Shown here: positions 49,506 to 62,515 of the stretch, piece by piece | Layout of the letters: each line of letters begins with the position of its first letter | How positions within the stretch are numbered: the first letter of the stretch is position 1 | Origin: Phylloscopus collybita | Lineage: Eukaryota; Chordata; Aves; Passeriformes; Phylloscopidae | Direction: 5' to 3' | DNA length: 64,000 nt | NCBI GenBank assembly: GCA_027886175.1 | Contig: JAJNNQ010000006.1 | Location: 7,192,001 to 7,256,000 of the forward strand | Notes under the pieces: generated by a model | Database searches by the model: none | Told to the model about the DNA's origin: nothing | The model's input: the letters and a program-made list of their open reading frames with translations, nothing else | Translations under genes and position numbers: made by a program

Positions 49506-52500
49506 AAAGGTTTAATCCCTTAAAAGACAGACGTATCAGAGGCACCACTATTGCCATTAGTTATATCTGATTCCCATCCTTATGTTTTTTCTCCAAGAGA
49601 ATTATTAATATAAATTAATATGCACAAAAAGTGAGCTCTAGATTGATTTTTTTTTTCTTTCAGAAGAAATGTACCTGATATGAGACATAACATGTTAGAA
49701 CTACTACTCATGAAAGCTTTAATTATGAGTGGTTTTGAGAGGATAGAGTAACAATGCTATTTTCTGGTTTGAGTTGTAGTTTTTGATATGAAGTGATCTA
49801 ACAAAAAGAGCTGATAGTTCAGGATTTTACCCTCTATTTTTATGATTGCAGGATACCTTATCATCTTCAGGAAATCTATTGGAAATAGACAAAAACAAGT
49901 ATTAATCTTATGAATCTTCTTTCTTGAGTATGGCTCTTGTTTATATGTAACATAAGTGCACCTATTTGAACACTTAATAACAAATTACTGCTGTTAATAA
50001 TAAATAATTGTTGCAGCTATCCAATTTCATCTTCTACTTTCTTCACACAGAGAAATTGTGCAAAATAAAATTTCCTAGCCTTGTAATGTTTTGGATCCTT
50101 TGAATATTTTGTTGCTTCCCCTTGCCAGAAAACCTTGTTTTAATAGATAAACATGCGTTGTTGAGATACAGTAAAGGAGAAATTCAGCAGGAAAGACTGA
50201 GGGTCAGCAGGTAGGTACGTATAGTAGTGCAACACAGAAGAAATCTCATGATCATGTATTTTCCATGTACTCCTCCTTAAAGTATTTGTGTTGTTTTTGC
50301 ATGTTGTATGCCTGATAGAGCATGAGATTAAAAAAACCAAAAATAATAATAAAACAAAACAAAACAAAACAAAAAAAATCACCAAAACCAAAAAACCAAA
50401 AACCACGAAAACAAACCACCACCTCTATCTTCTGCTTAAATTAATGAGAAAAAAAAATAGCTTGGAAAAAATAGTGCCACATGACAAAAGTTGAACAATG
50501 AATTATGTCACTGATATACTTGAAGAAGCCCTTCTTCTTACTCTTGACATCCTTAGCCAGATTTTATTCCAAATGGGCCTTGGCCTTCCTTGTTGGAAAA
50601 GTGAGCCTGTGCTTAGAATAATGCTTTAGTTTCTGCTTCAGGCTATGTGTCAGAAAGCATGAAATCTTCCTAGTGGCAAAAGAAATCATCAAGAAAAACA
50701 ATGATTCTAACCTTGACATTACAGTTCTCCTGAGACAAGATATAACATGGCTTGGGGCACTGCTCTGAAGACAGCACATATTTTTTTATCAGTCACACTA
50801 ATGAAGAATGCAAGTACAAGTCTGAAATACAACTAAGCATTGCTACACCTAATTTGCTTTGTTGGTACAAGCCTAAATTACTACTTCAGGCTCTAATCAG
50901 AGAAGTTATGAAGGATGCAGATCCTGGCTATGGCTACTTAGTAGTAATGTAGATGTCTATTCCATGCTTTTGAGATAGTTTTTCCACTTGACAAAATTAG
51001 GATGAAAAGTGATAATAAGGATGGGGCTGTGGAGAAGGGTGACCTGTATTTTCACAACACTGTGGCACTTGGATGGAAATTAATGTAAGACTCAAAGCCA
51101 ATAAATTTTTTTGGCTTTGTTTGTTTGTTTGTTTTTAATTATTGCTTTTTAGTATAAAAAGGAGTTATTCCCTCAAAATCAGCATTTAGACTCAAATTTC
51201 ACCTCAACTTTGATAAGGAGCTGAGGACAGAATATCATGCAGATTGCTATTATTGTAGAGAAAGACATTTGTAGTACTTGCAGTTATACCTAACATGAAC
51301 TAAGTCTCAATAATTGAAGGATGAAGTCACTAACACAGAGCACCCTCTCAAATTTTAAATGTAGTTAAAAATTAATTGCACAAATCCACAGAAAAGTGAT
51401 TCTTTCAGCATCCTAGGTTGTTCTTAGGTGAGATGTTTACCTGTTAATCTTTTAAGTAATCTTTGAGGAGGTGTATAGTAGGTGAAAAATTTATAGGTTT
51501 CCATTATTTCTTTTAAAAAAATATTGTGACACAACATTATGAATAATAAATATATTTAGAATAGTCAGTAATCTCTCACTCTAAACCAGAATTAATATCT
51601 CCTCTACTGTATCACAGAAATAAATAAATAACCTAAGTTCCTTATGCCATTCAAAGCAATGTGAGTCACCTCTCATACATATTTTAGGGCAATTTTAACT
51701 TCTTCTTGAAGCTATTAAATGTATTTATTTATTTATTTTCTATTTTGATTTCTAGTTCAATTTCTTAAGAGTTTCTACCATCAACAAGCAGACAAAAAAA
51801 GACGTAAGAGACAGTTGTGATTGGAGTTGTAGGAAAAAACTGGCATTGTGTTATGAAGGGCCTGCATTTCTCAATTTATTTTGTATAAACTGTACCAGAA
51901 ATTATGGATATATTGGGATTGTATTTTGTTATCATATATTCTCATCAACAGGATTAGATACTTACTTCATTAAGCATGGAAATGAATGGTGACAGCCTTG
52001 TATTTAGTTTAGTAAAATGAATAGAAATACTGGAAATTATTTGGGGGTTTTTTTGTGTGTGTTTTGTGGTTTAATGTTGTTGGTTTTCATGTATTTGAGG
52101 GGGTTTTGCCCTGTTTTTCTTCCTATGTGAATATATGAAAGAGAAGGAAAGTATTATTTTTAATCATATTGACTTATTTGTCACACTGGTAAAAATTCAA
52201 TATAAGGTGCTTTGCTCCAGTATCTATATACAAAATTCAGTTTCTGGTATATATTTTGTGTTCCATACCTATATTAACTGACTGAGGTAAACTCTTGATA
52301 TCACCCTTTTAGGCATCCAGAACACCAGAATTATAATGAAAATATTTCTTCCATTTCAATATGGACTCACTAGAGTTGTTAGGTAATGCTCTAAACATCT
52401 AACAAATGGTCATTACATTGTATATTTCTCTGACATTGTTAATTTCTCTTACTTTGGCTTTTACCTTATTTTAGGAAAAAGTAAAAGGAAGGTTAATCTG

Positions 52501-52586
52501 TATTTACTGGTAATTTGCCCAGGATTTACCATCACCAAAATAAACACTATCCATATTAGGAGAAAGAATGAAAGAAAGAGTGTATT
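49506..52586. other. AT-rich sequence, no gene seen
   Basis: Contains a CAAAA-type tract at 50325-50420 and a (GTTT)n tract at 51117-51135. A GT-rich patch lies at 52043-52110. Frames of up to 88 codons are driven by these tracts or are random. No mobile element recognised. Confidence 0.5.
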
Positions 52587-52644
52587 AATGAATGAATGAA
52601 TGATTATTTTATTTTATTTTATTTTATTTTATTTTATTTTATTT
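52587..52644 (+). repeat. (GAAT)n followed by (ATTTT)7 microsatellite
   Basis: About four GAAT units (52587-52603) are directly followed by seven perfect ATTTT units (52606-52640) plus a partial unit. The motif is the complement of the AAAAT array at 8221. Confidence 0.95.
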
Positions 52645-55600
52645 CAAAGAATTTTTGAAGTTGTTTCATCTTTTGCCAGATATAGATATACAACAGTGCT
52701 CATCCTAAGATTGCTGATATATTTGTGATTCTCATTAGGATCCAAATATAGAACATAAAGAAATTCTTGGAATTGAAATTGGATATCACTTGTTCTTTGA
52801 CTAGATTATCTCTCAGTAGTCGCAGGCACATAAAATACCACTTTTCTCTCCATATATTGTGAGACAAATAGAGCCAACCTGTCTGTCAAGAAGCGTTTAA
52901 ACTCATTTAGGGTCATGTTTATTCTAAAATTTTCATGAGTCTTACCTTCAGCTACCTATGCACTCTGAAAAATATGTGGTCAAGGTAGAGTGCTTCTTTC
53001 CTGCCAAGTAGTCTATAAACATGGGGTAGATAGGCATTTGAGTTCAATTTAGATCCATTAAGGCAATTCCACAAATGTGCTGTGTGAATGAAATGTATGC
53101 TGTAAAAACTATTTGACTTCAGAGACACTGAGCTTCTGACCTTCACCTTCCAAGACTAAAGTGTTGAATAGCCAGAAAGACTTGACTCTTCAACAGCACC
53201 ATGAACCTGTGTATTGTTGAAAAACTATATGAAAATGAAGAAAAAATAAAAAGTAAGTCAGATGCTCCTATCTCAATGATTTCTCATTGATGAGAAAGGA
53301 AACAGATAAAATGAAACAGAAATGAAATGAAAAGCAGTAAAAGGTTTAAATTATATGGATTAGGTTATTCTGAGAACAAAAGTGAAATTGATCTGTAAGG
53401 AAGTATACTGTTTACAGCGGAATTCCATTCTCAGACCTTTGTGAACCTGAGAAAGAAAATATTTTCATCTCTAACTCTATTCACAGTAAATTTTGCATAA
53501 ACTCATTCTAGTATCTTGGAAAAACTAAAAAGAAATCTCAAAATTTCATCTAACTGCCATTTTATATTTATCTTCATATGCAGTAGACCAGTAGACCAGC
53601 AGTAGCTGCACTTTATTCACACAGAAAAGCACAGAGGGAAATAGCTCACATGACAGAAATAAAGGAGTTCAGGATGGGCACATACATGGGCTCATTAGCA
53701 AGTGAGATTCTCAAATGCTGTGGTACTTTCTATTCCCAAGGTTTTTCCTTCTATTTATCGGTTCTGTATTCTTCTGGAAAAGAAATGCCCCCTATGCGCT
53801 AGCTTCAAAAATTATCCGACATTTATGGATAGCAGAGGGAGGACAACATAGACAAGACCAACTTCTCCTGACATTGAAAAGAGGGATGAGACTAATACAA
53901 GAATTTTGTCTACTCTCCTTTCACCAGATGATAAACACATAAAGCTTGATCAATAAAACCCATCTTTCATTCAAAAGCAAAGATTGAGGCTCAGATTTAT
54001 ACTTTGATAATGTCTTAATTAGTTTACCATCAGCTAACTTTTGTGTTATGCAATATAAATAAAGAAGGGACAAAGGCTATGAACAGCCATTCAGGGCAAT
54101 TTTTCATTAGTAAAAAGACTTAGTGAGAAATTAAATGTGCAAACTCTTAGAAATAGAAACCTATAAAAATTTCATGAAGTATATAAAAAGTGGGCTGGGT
54201 TTCATCAGGTTGCAGTTACAATATACTGTATTATGTCAAATAAAATTGACACCTTTTTGTGAAAAACACGCAAGCCTTTTCAAAAAAGAAAATGAGAGCA
54301 ACTCTGGATTATTCTACACCACGAACTATTATGCTGTAAGAAATTTCTACTGAAAGTACAAGGTCTATAATGATTTGACCTCGTTGGTTAGTACAATTGA
54401 TAGTGAGTTATCAAAAGAAACTGAGGAGAAAAGACTAGGGAGCTGCAAGATGTACCTTCAAAATCCTAAGAGATGCACTCCTTTTATGCTTAACTCATCT
54501 TAATGTCAGTGGGAGTTATGTGCACAAGTAGAAAGAAAAGACATTTCTGTAGGCCAACAGTCATTTAAAGATGAGGAAAAAAAAACAAACAAAACAGGAA
54601 AATAATAAAAACCAGATTATTTAAATTTTAGAGAGCATTTCAAAAAGGATTGCACAGAGTATGAATCAGAATGCCTGTGCAATTCTGATCAACATAAACA
54701 GAGATGACAATAATTCCCTGTACACTGACAGAAATTTAACCATTACTATTACCAAAATACATCTGTTTCCATTCAAACAATAATGCCATTAAATGCATAC
54801 AATACATTTTAGAAACTGTATAACTTTTGTTCTTAAAATCCTTCTGTATCCAGAGGTGAAATCTACATTTCTTCAGGTTGTTTTTTGAGTAGCAATTATT
54901 CAGTTTTAAGGTATATATTCTCAGGGTTATAAGAATCAAAGTTGTTGGATCCAAAATCTGTGAGAGTGTTTAATTATATAGCTGTCAATAAAGGAGATAA
55001 TAAACCCAAGCAAACAGGTAAGCAGAGAAATATTCTAATTCAGTTTAATTAGGGAGGTATTATTGAACCTTAAATTTACCAGGCATTTTAAAGTTTCAAA
55101 TAAATATTTATAATATTTATTTTTTTGGAAAACATAAAAACATTTGCTATTTCTGGAATCTGGTTCTCTCCTCCTGACTATTTAGCTTGTGGGGATTTTT
55201 TGATTTTTTTTTTCTTTTTTTTTTTTTTTTTTAATTTATTTTTCAGCAGTGTGTAGAGAGGTTTAGTTTGCTGTTGTACGTCATTAAGTTTTCATGTGTT
55301 ATTCCCACTTCAAGATTAAAACAGCATATTTTTGCTTATATGAGAGAAGGACAGGCTACAGGAAACATACAAATAATAATTTTCATTGTAAAATATTCCC
55401 TGGAGACCTCTGTATAATGTTGTATGGGAAAGGATCTAAGAGTAAATAGATACTTTCAAGATAATGCAACATGATTTTGAAAATATTTCTACTCTATCAG
55501 CAACAGTAGATTTTTTTTTAATTGCACTTTTAGATGAGTTGAAAGATGTTTTCAGATTGAATAGTATAATTTTCTTCTTCTGAGTAAGGGCTTCTCCAGC

Positions 55601-56827
55601 TCACCATAAAAGAGTAAGGCCTCTGCCATCAAAACGAGTAGTCAGGCTATCTCATGCAGAAGCATCCAGAACACCCTTTTATTTATTATTATTAGCCAAT
55701 AATAAATTATTACTGTGCTTTTTAAATAATAGCAGTCCCTGGACATTTTTCTCTCTTTCCAAGTCTCCTGAAATGCCTGTTGTTTGTATTAATTTTTTTC
55801 AGGAAAACATTTCCTCATCTATTTTTCTTCTTGCCTTACTTTCTACTAATTTTCTGAGCTGTCTAGAAAACATAAATGTTGCATCATTTTGTACCTTTGA
55901 AGTGATATGAAAATAAGTATTAAGTCTATTTTTTTTCCAAAGGGCAATAATTTGGGGGCTTAATTTAATGTATTTTTTAAAAAATTCTTTATTTTTTTTC
56001 CCCTCTCTTGTTATAAGACAAGAGATCACTGCTGTGCTCCAATGCTAGAAACTCCTTAGCCCTATGAAATTCCAAAATGTGCACGTTACACAATTATATG
56101 AAATAAATGCAAAGAGATTATTGTTATTAATTTTAGATATTCCAGAACTAAAATTACTCATCAGATTTGTTTTCATGTTTTTCAAAAAAAAAAAAAAATG
56201 TAAGTGTTAATTGGAAAAAAATATCAACCTCCTTTTAAAAAATACTATAAACTTTTGCCAATCATATCAAGAAGGAAATTGAAGGTAATTTTAAAAATAT
56301 ATACCAAAAAATATTGTAGCAAAGACATTGTAGATGAATGGAAATCAGACTTTGTCCATAACATCAGAAGGACCATGATGCATACTTTATATTTTGTTCT
56401 TTGATCAAATAACAAAGATGCATTATGTATTAAGTAAAATAATATTTGAAAACACACCTTCAACAAGATTAAAAGTGCAATAGTATTCGTATTCCCCTTA
56501 TGAACTCTTCAGTCTCTTGTTTCATTTCTACAGAAATGTAGTTCTCTTAAATCTTTCCTTACAGTTAATTTAAAGTATTCTGTAAAATTGCTTTCATCAA
56601 GTAATAAAGAGAGATCAGTGTGAAAACTTACAGAAGTTAAAGTTCCTGGTAAATGAGCTTTCATGCCTAGGACACATGAAAGGGTGATGTTGATAGCATG
56701 TTCCATAAATTACTCTGGAAAAGAAGCGTGGAGATGTACCTTTCATCTTGTGCTATGCAAAACAACTGATACAGGAAAACAAAAATTTTCATAAGAACAT
56801 AATTTATATCCTGATTTTTAGTTGAGT
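52645..56827. other. AT-rich sequence, no gene seen
   Basis: Open frames are all under about 80 codons and show no recognisable domain or splice-phase pattern. A T-rich tract lies at 55195-55245. No CR1 or LTR copy was recognised. Unique intergenic or intronic DNA is the simplest reading. Confidence 0.5.
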
Positions 56828-56860
56828 TTTTATTTGTTTGTTTGTTTGTTTGTTTGTTAT
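56828..56860 (+). repeat. (TTTG)n microsatellite
   Basis: About seven TTTG units. Short; no further features nearby. Confidence 0.9.
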
Positions 56861-57209
56861 CCAAGTGTAAAACTTTCCTTCAATGACATTTACCTGGAAA
56901 TAGCTTTTAATCTAGAGGATGCCTATACAAAATCTGTTGGCCAATTTTTTTATTTCTATAAATTTCAGATGTATAACTTTTTACTCATACTAATTTAGGA
57001 CTTTTCCATTATCTTACTTTTGAACTGATTTGATTTATATGGAGTTTGATAGCACTCATTGCACTGGGGAATACTTTGTGCATAGTAAATAAAATTCTGA
57101 TGAAAAGGAAATTTCAAGGTAAATAAATATCTCCTATGGATCATTACAGACATTATTAAAATTGTGTGCCAAAGTGATAAATAGCATTACAAGCTAATTT
57201 TATTTTAAG

Positions 57210-57220
57210 GAAAAAAAACA

Positions 57221-57251
<31 letters not shown>

Positions 57252-57282
57252 CACAAACAAAAACAAACCAAACCCCCCCCAC
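57210..57282 (+). repeat. (CAA)n/(CAAA)n low-complexity tract
   Basis: Interrupted CAA and CAAAA units end in a run of eight C residues near 57273-57280. Same compositional type as the tracts at 3324, 30740 and 50330. Confidence 0.9.
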
Positions 57283-57574
57283 TCTAATTTGTAAGTGTAC
57301 AAACAAGCAGAAGAAAAAAAAAATCAGAAAGCTGTTTCACCATTCTGTGCAAAACCACCAAACTTGAAATTAAAGTAAATAAAGGCATTCTGAACAGTTG
57401 GATTAATACAGAAATCTCCAAGCATGGAGTATCTGTCTAAAATAAATAGTTTTCTTGCTTTGCAAGTTGCTTTTACATATAAAAGTAGTATAGCAAGTAA
57501 AAAATATTTCAAACTGCTTATCCTCTTTATATTTAATGACCCCTGAGAGCAATTCTGCTGGCCACAGTTTGGTG

Positions 57575-57660
57575 GGTTGTGTTTTGGGGTTTTTTGGGGT
57601 TTTTTTTGTTTGTTTGTTGTTTTGGGGGTTGGTTTGTTTGTTTGTTTGTTTGTTTTTTTA
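57575..57660 (+). repeat. G/T-rich low-complexity tract, (GTTT)n
   Basis: Alternating TTTTGGGG-like blocks are followed by about seven GTTT units. The reverse complement is a (CAAA)n type tract. It explains the open frames with runs of Phe, Gly and Cys or Lys and Asn here. Confidence 0.9.
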
Positions 57661-57949
57661 ATCAAGGAAGTATTTTTTTATCTTTTCTGGAAAAAACATT
57701 GAGACATTTTCTATTAGGTTATGTAGATTATTCAAAGCCTCATACAGTGTTCTTTTATCTGTATTCTGCTCATTATCAATATGAAGAATCATAAATAGAT
57801 GATACAAAATATACACTTTAACTGAAAGCAATGGGAAGTATATTTTTGTATATTACAATTCCCTGTCATGGCTTAGAGCTCAAAATTATGTTGAAAAAAT
57901 ATTAAAAAGATTTTTTCCTGGTAAAGATAACATGGTAAGTAAAAAAGGA

Positions 57950-58562
57950 GAGAAAGTGCTGTAGAAATCCTACAGCTGAGAGCTCTTCACTTAGGAATTC
58001 TAGAAGACACACAGATGACTTTTTCCCATTGTACCTTCACTACTAATTCAGCAGACATACACCTCCCAGTACATATTGGTGCTTGAAGGAGAAGAGCATG
58101 CGTGCAAATGCTCCCGCCAAGGTCCCACAGCCTCTCCTGACACACCTCAGTTGGTGGAGTGCCATGGGAGAATTTATTCAAACTCCTTGTATCATTTCAT
58201 TCTCCAAAAGAAGGCACCCAGATCTGCATAAGGCCCTGCTCCTGAAAAACCACATGAAGAGTGCACACACCACACATGCAGGACCAAACACCACATGCAA
58301 CATGCAGTTGTTCCTGGCCTTTGAGAAGGGCCAACTATTGGAGAATGAAAGAAGTGGGAATGTGGGACAGAAGAAAGAAACTGCAATATTGCAGAATCTG
58401 GAGCATGCAAGATTTGACAGATCTCAGCCAGACCTTTATTATTGGTGAATAGCATGCACTGTGAATCGGGGCCTGTGAACTATCTCCTTCAACTCAAGCA
58501 ATCTCACAGTGCTGCCTTGGCTCTAAACACAAATGAAACCCAGGCACCCACAGCCTGTCTGA
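57950..58562. other. Start of the GC-richer right end, unassigned
   Basis: Base composition shifts from AT-rich to mixed at about 58 kb. A 121-codon plus frame (58083-58448) and an 87-codon minus frame (58192-58455) overlap without recognisable domains. Repeated CACA and CATGCA-type words at 58260-58305 suggest low complexity rather than coding. Possibly old repeat sequence. Confidence 0.35.
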
Positions 58563-58790
58563 TCACAGAATCACAGAATGGCTGGGCTCGGAAGGCTCCT
58601 TAGACATTGTCTTGTTCCAGCCATGCTGCCAAGGCCATGGACACCTTCCGCTAGGCCAGGTTGCTCCAAGCCCCATCCAGCCTGGCTGGGAACACTGCCC
58701 AGGGGTGGGGCAGCCACAGCTTCTGTGGGCAGCATGGGCCAGGGCCTCAGCAGCCTCAGAGGCCACAATTACTTCCACATCTCCAGCCTA
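58563..58790 (-). mobile_element. CR1 LINE 3' fragment
   Basis: On the plus strand this begins with 'atcacagaatcacagaatgg' and continues through 'ggacaccttccgctaggcca', 'ggttgctccaagccccatcc' and 'ggggcagccacagcttct'. This is the reverse complement of the CR1 3' end. The small open frames on both strands here are by-products of the repeat. Confidence 0.92.
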
Positions 58791-59269
58791 AGACCGCCGT
58801 CTTAAGAGAGTAGAGTGATACTTTTTAAGGGGAGCTCTCTTCAGCATAGAAACACACCCGTGAGTGGCCCTCTAGCTGGAGCCAGAGGTTTATGTATTCC
58901 ACGCTAGTCCTGGAGAAGCATTACAAGTGAATGGCTGCACATGTGCTTGCCCTTTCTAGAACATCAATCATCCCTTGTCTCTAGCTGGTTCCCGGTCTTG
59001 TTAAAGCACCCTGGGCAGGAGGAGAGGGAAACAACCATTTCCAATCATTTGGCTAGCCTAAATCACACCTACTAATGAATAAAGGATGGGAATTGCTCAC
59101 AAAGCACTTGCTGACTTTCTCCACTGCGCTCTAGCAGCACAGGCAGAGCCAGAAATCAGACTGCAAGTTAGGTCACTGCAAAGAAAAGAGGTTAATATCT
59201 CACTCCAAGCAAACAAGGGTTAGAAAAAAACATGCCTGTGTGGAGAGTGAAATGCTGCAACCGGTCCCA
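58791..59269. other. Unassigned sequence between two CR1 copies
   Basis: Moderately GC-rich with no open frame of note and no repeat I recognise. It separates oppositely oriented CR1 fragments at 58563 and 59270. Confidence 0.4.
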
Positions 59270-59760
59270 GAGCAGTGGTGGCAAAGGCCTGAGCACAGGG
59301 AAGAGATCTGGGAAAGGATCTGGAGATCAAGTCTGAGGAGATCAAATCTCCTCCTCGGTTGAGGAGCAGCTGAGGGAGCTGGATGGGCTGAGATTGGAGA
59401 AGACGAGGCTCAGGGGGGACTTTCTCAGTCTCTAAAACTCCCCGACAGGAGGGTGGAGCAGCCAGATGGGGGTCGGGCTCTGCTCCCAGGGAACAAGTGA
59501 TGGAGCAAGAGGAAATGGCCTCAATTTCTGCCAGGGGAGGCTTAGATTGAGTATTAGGGAAAAAATTATTATCTGAAAGGATTGTTAAGGGTTGTCAAGA
59601 CAGCCCGTGGAATTAGCGATAGTATCGTGCCTGGAGGCTCTTAAGGACTATGTGGATAGGGCACTTTTGAGGTGGACTTGTCAATGTCAGGTTTGTGGTT
59701 GGACTCTCTACAATCTTAGAGATCTTTTTCAACCTAAACAATTCCATACTACTGTGATGG
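59270..59760 (+). mobile_element. CR1 LINE 3' fragment
   Basis: CR1 3'-end landmarks occur in order: 'ctgggctgagattggagaag', 'aggaaatggcctcaatttctg', 'ggaggcttagattgagtatt', 'tgcctggaggctcttaagga', and the terminal 'tggttggactctctacaatctt' followed by 'ttcaacctaaacaattcc'. Insertions and deletions break the ORF2 frame. The 5' truncation is typical of CR1. Confidence 0.88.
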
Positions 59761-59764
59761 GGAG

Positions 59765-60889
59765 CTGGTTTTAACCCAAACAGTATTTTGTAAGGTCATT
59801 TCATAGGGTCATTAATAGCAACTTTACTCTAGTGATCAACCTTATGCAGCTGCTTTTCCCTGTGTTCCCCTCATCTTCCCTTCTACCTTCAGTCTTGGGA
59901 TAGGAGAATTGGCTTTGGTGGGATCACTGGTAGTGGGAAAGCCTCATGCCAGGGGGTTGTAGGTTGGTTTATTCCTGCCAAGGTTGGTGCAGAAAAGGCT
60001 GTGATCCTTCCAGACCCTATTGACATTCTTTAACCTCTCTGAAGTGAGTTAGAGGCTGCAAGAGATGTTGCTCGAAGCTGAAGGTTGATCGCAGGAAGCA
60101 CTGATCTGAACTAAGCAATGGATAAGCTCTCTTAGCCACATCAATCCCAGCCTGTGTTTGCCAAGGAGATGAAAATGACGTGAATACAAAACATGTAAGA
60201 AAGGGTGGGAAAGTCACTAATTTCCAAACAGCACGCGCCTAGAATCAGGCACGTAATGATGAATGGAAGAAGCTGATGTGCCAGTGTTATGACCCTGTGT
60301 TGTTTCAATGTCATTTTTATAAAATAGTGTTATTTCAGTATTATTATAGTGTGATTTATATATATTTAAAAGTATCATAATATTTTTTCAGTGTTTTTTA
60401 CATTCAGGCAAGGCTTTGCCCAGCTGCCTCTGGTAGCAGATGTTGATAGAAAGAGCCAATGCATGAAGGAGACATGATTTGCTGAAGTCCCTTTGGTTTC
60501 CCCCCCTGCCACAATGCTGCAGTCCACTGCAAAATGTTGCAGCATCGTGATGGCAGGACCAATGTGGGGTGGGGCACAGCCCAGATGCTGGCAGCTATGA
60601 ATGATTCAAGCCATACACATGAGCCTTCCACCTTGTCTAGCACCGGTGCTGGCAGCTGAGCCACTGGCAACATGCCACCTGACCTTACTGCAGAGCCCTT
60701 TTAGGGTCAAGCTGGGGTGAGGGAGGACAGTGGGCAGCTCTCCCAGCTTCTGAGCACAAGGTGAGAAAAGAGAAGCACTGTTACCCATCAAGCCCTTGAA
60801 GTGACACATCCTAACAGAAGAAAGAGAGGGGCAAAGGCGCAATTTTGTGATTGATCTACACAGCCCTGGGACCATTTAAATCCAGGTCT
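59765..60889. other. Unassigned intergenic sequence
   Basis: No supported gene. The first 600 bases are moderately GC-rich and unique-looking. An AT-rich patch spans 60290-60395. From 60410 to 60880 short antisense frames of up to 89 codons occur, with no recognisable domain, so I treat them as chance. Confidence 0.4.
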
Positions 60890-61560
60890 CCAGCACTGAA
60901 AAAGCCACAGGTTTTCCTGGTGTTAAAATATCCAAACAAAACACAGCACGAATGTGGCAACCTGGGCAGGAACTGAACCGGATTGCTTGGTAGCTGTTTT
61001 CTTTTAATGAAGCACCAGTCTCATCACACAAGTAAAGGCGAAGTAGCAGCTTAAAACACCCATGTAGCAGCCAGCAGTAGCAGCAGCAGCAGCCCCCAGC
61101 AGCCCCAGTAGCAGCCCTCAATAGCCCCCGATTTCTCTGCTACAAAGCATCTTAAGGACTTTTCAGCCAATAGTATATTACTAAAAATTACAGACAGTTG
61201 TTTTAACCAATCAATTATAGCACACGTACACCTATTTCAAAAAATAGTCGTTTGTATGCTTCTCTATTAACAATACACAATACTCTTATTAGACTTAAAA
61301 CCTTTTATTATTTTGTCTGGCATATGTTTTCTGCAGTGTTATGACTTTTTCAAGCCAAACCTAAAAACTCGGCCTTTGTTTTCTTTGTCTTTGTTTGCTA
61401 TACTATTATATACTACTGTATCTTTTCTAGTTCCAAACTTTTCTCAGTTACTGCAAATTCTGAGATCTCAGCTTTATTTTTGTTTGAGGCTTGCTTTTTC
61501 AGCTCTTAAAAATCTTCTTTTGCTTTAGTGTTTCCCACGCACAAACCCCAAAACCACAAA
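60890..61560. mobile_element. Probable LTR/ERV-derived segment, unclassified
   Basis: The segment combines AGC-repeat sequence (61068-61120), an AT-rich block with CCAAT-type motifs (for example 'ttaaccaatcaattatagca'), and a 'ccttttattattttgtctggca' block. This pattern resembles LTR-region repeats I recall from passerine genomes, but I cannot name the family. No gag, pol or env frame is visible. Orientation is not determined. Confidence 0.3.
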
Positions 61561-62245
61561 GTAATGTCTGAAATTTCTGTGATTGAGGACTGAGAGAAGC
61601 TGCTGGGCAGTGATGATGGTCTCTTGTCTGCACACTCCTTGTATTTGCTCATCTCAGGGCTCCACAAGGCCAGCTGAGGGTTTCTTCCTGCTCTTGGCTG
61701 TGCTGAGACCAAAGAGCCTTGGGGTGCCCAGTGCTGTAAGCAGCAGAGCTGGTGAAAGTCACCGCACGCCAACTCAGCCTTCCCCTCCAAGGCTCCAAAA
61801 GTACAAGGGCAGAAAGCTGTAGCCTGAGCTGGATTTGGCCAGAGGTCCCCTCTTCACTGTCACGCCTTGCAAGTTAGCAAAATCCACATGGACAGTGCTG
61901 AGGACATTCCAGCACTGACTTTCACTCCAAACCTTTCCATTTCCGACAAGAAAAATTCTGATTTTTCCTTCTGCTTGGAATGGGATGGGTTCCCTTGGCC
62001 AACAGATTTGGCACAAAGCTTCTCCTCACACAGAAACGCTTCCAGGCAACCGGAAACTCTTGAGCCCAAACGGCAACCTCTTTGTCCCACTGGATCATGG
62101 GAAGCACAGTGCAAAAAGCAGCACCTCTCACTCCTCTGTGAGGAGCTGGCTTCACAGCCCAACCTCCTGGCACCATGCAGATGGCCCCAGAGTGGAGGTT
62201 GTAGCTTTGTGGGGATCATTCTATTAGCCCAGGGAACAAACAACA
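61560..62245. other. GC-rich stretch, unassigned, probably old repeat material
   Basis: Several overlapping frames are open on both strands here, up to 167 codons on the plus strand (61867-62370) and 128 on the minus strand. None shows a recognisable domain, and the longest runs into the CR1 fragment at 62246, so I do not call a gene. The openness probably reflects moderate GC content. It could be a decayed LTR or a duplicated ITPRIPL-flanking segment. Confidence 0.4.
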
Positions 62246-62515
62246 TGACCAGAGGAAAATGGCCTCAGGTTGCAGCGCATGAGCTTTTGATGGGATCTCG
62301 AGGAAATATTGCTGCAAAAAAAAAAGATATCAAGCTTGGGAAAAGGCTGCCTGGGGAAAAGAAAGGCTGAGTCACCACCCTCAGAAAGGTTGAAAAGTCA
62401 TGTGCATGTGGCATTTGGGGACCTGGCTGATTGGTGCAGTAGGCAGTGTTAAGTTTGCACTTGGGCTGTGTGATCTTCAGGGACTTTTTCAACCTTGCTG
62501 ACTCCAAGATTGAAG
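62246..62515 (+). mobile_element. CR1 LINE 3' fragment upstream of the ITPRIPL1-like promoter
   Basis: The order of blocks matches the CR1 3' end: a piece like 'accagaggaaatggcctcagg', then 'aggctgcctgggga', 'gagtcaccaccct', 'catgtggcatttgggga', and 'gtgatcttcagggactttttcaacctt'. It is diverged and carries a short deletion or rearrangement around 62280-62330, where an A-run follows 'gaaatattgctgc'. It ends roughly 315 bases before the predicted transcription start, so it may contribute upstream promoter sequence. Confidence 0.75.

Noticed and set aside
61867..62370. 167-codon plus-strand frame upstream of the ITPRIPL1-like gene
   Set aside because: No recognisable domain; its 3' part lies in a CR1 fragment and competing frames are open on the minus strand.
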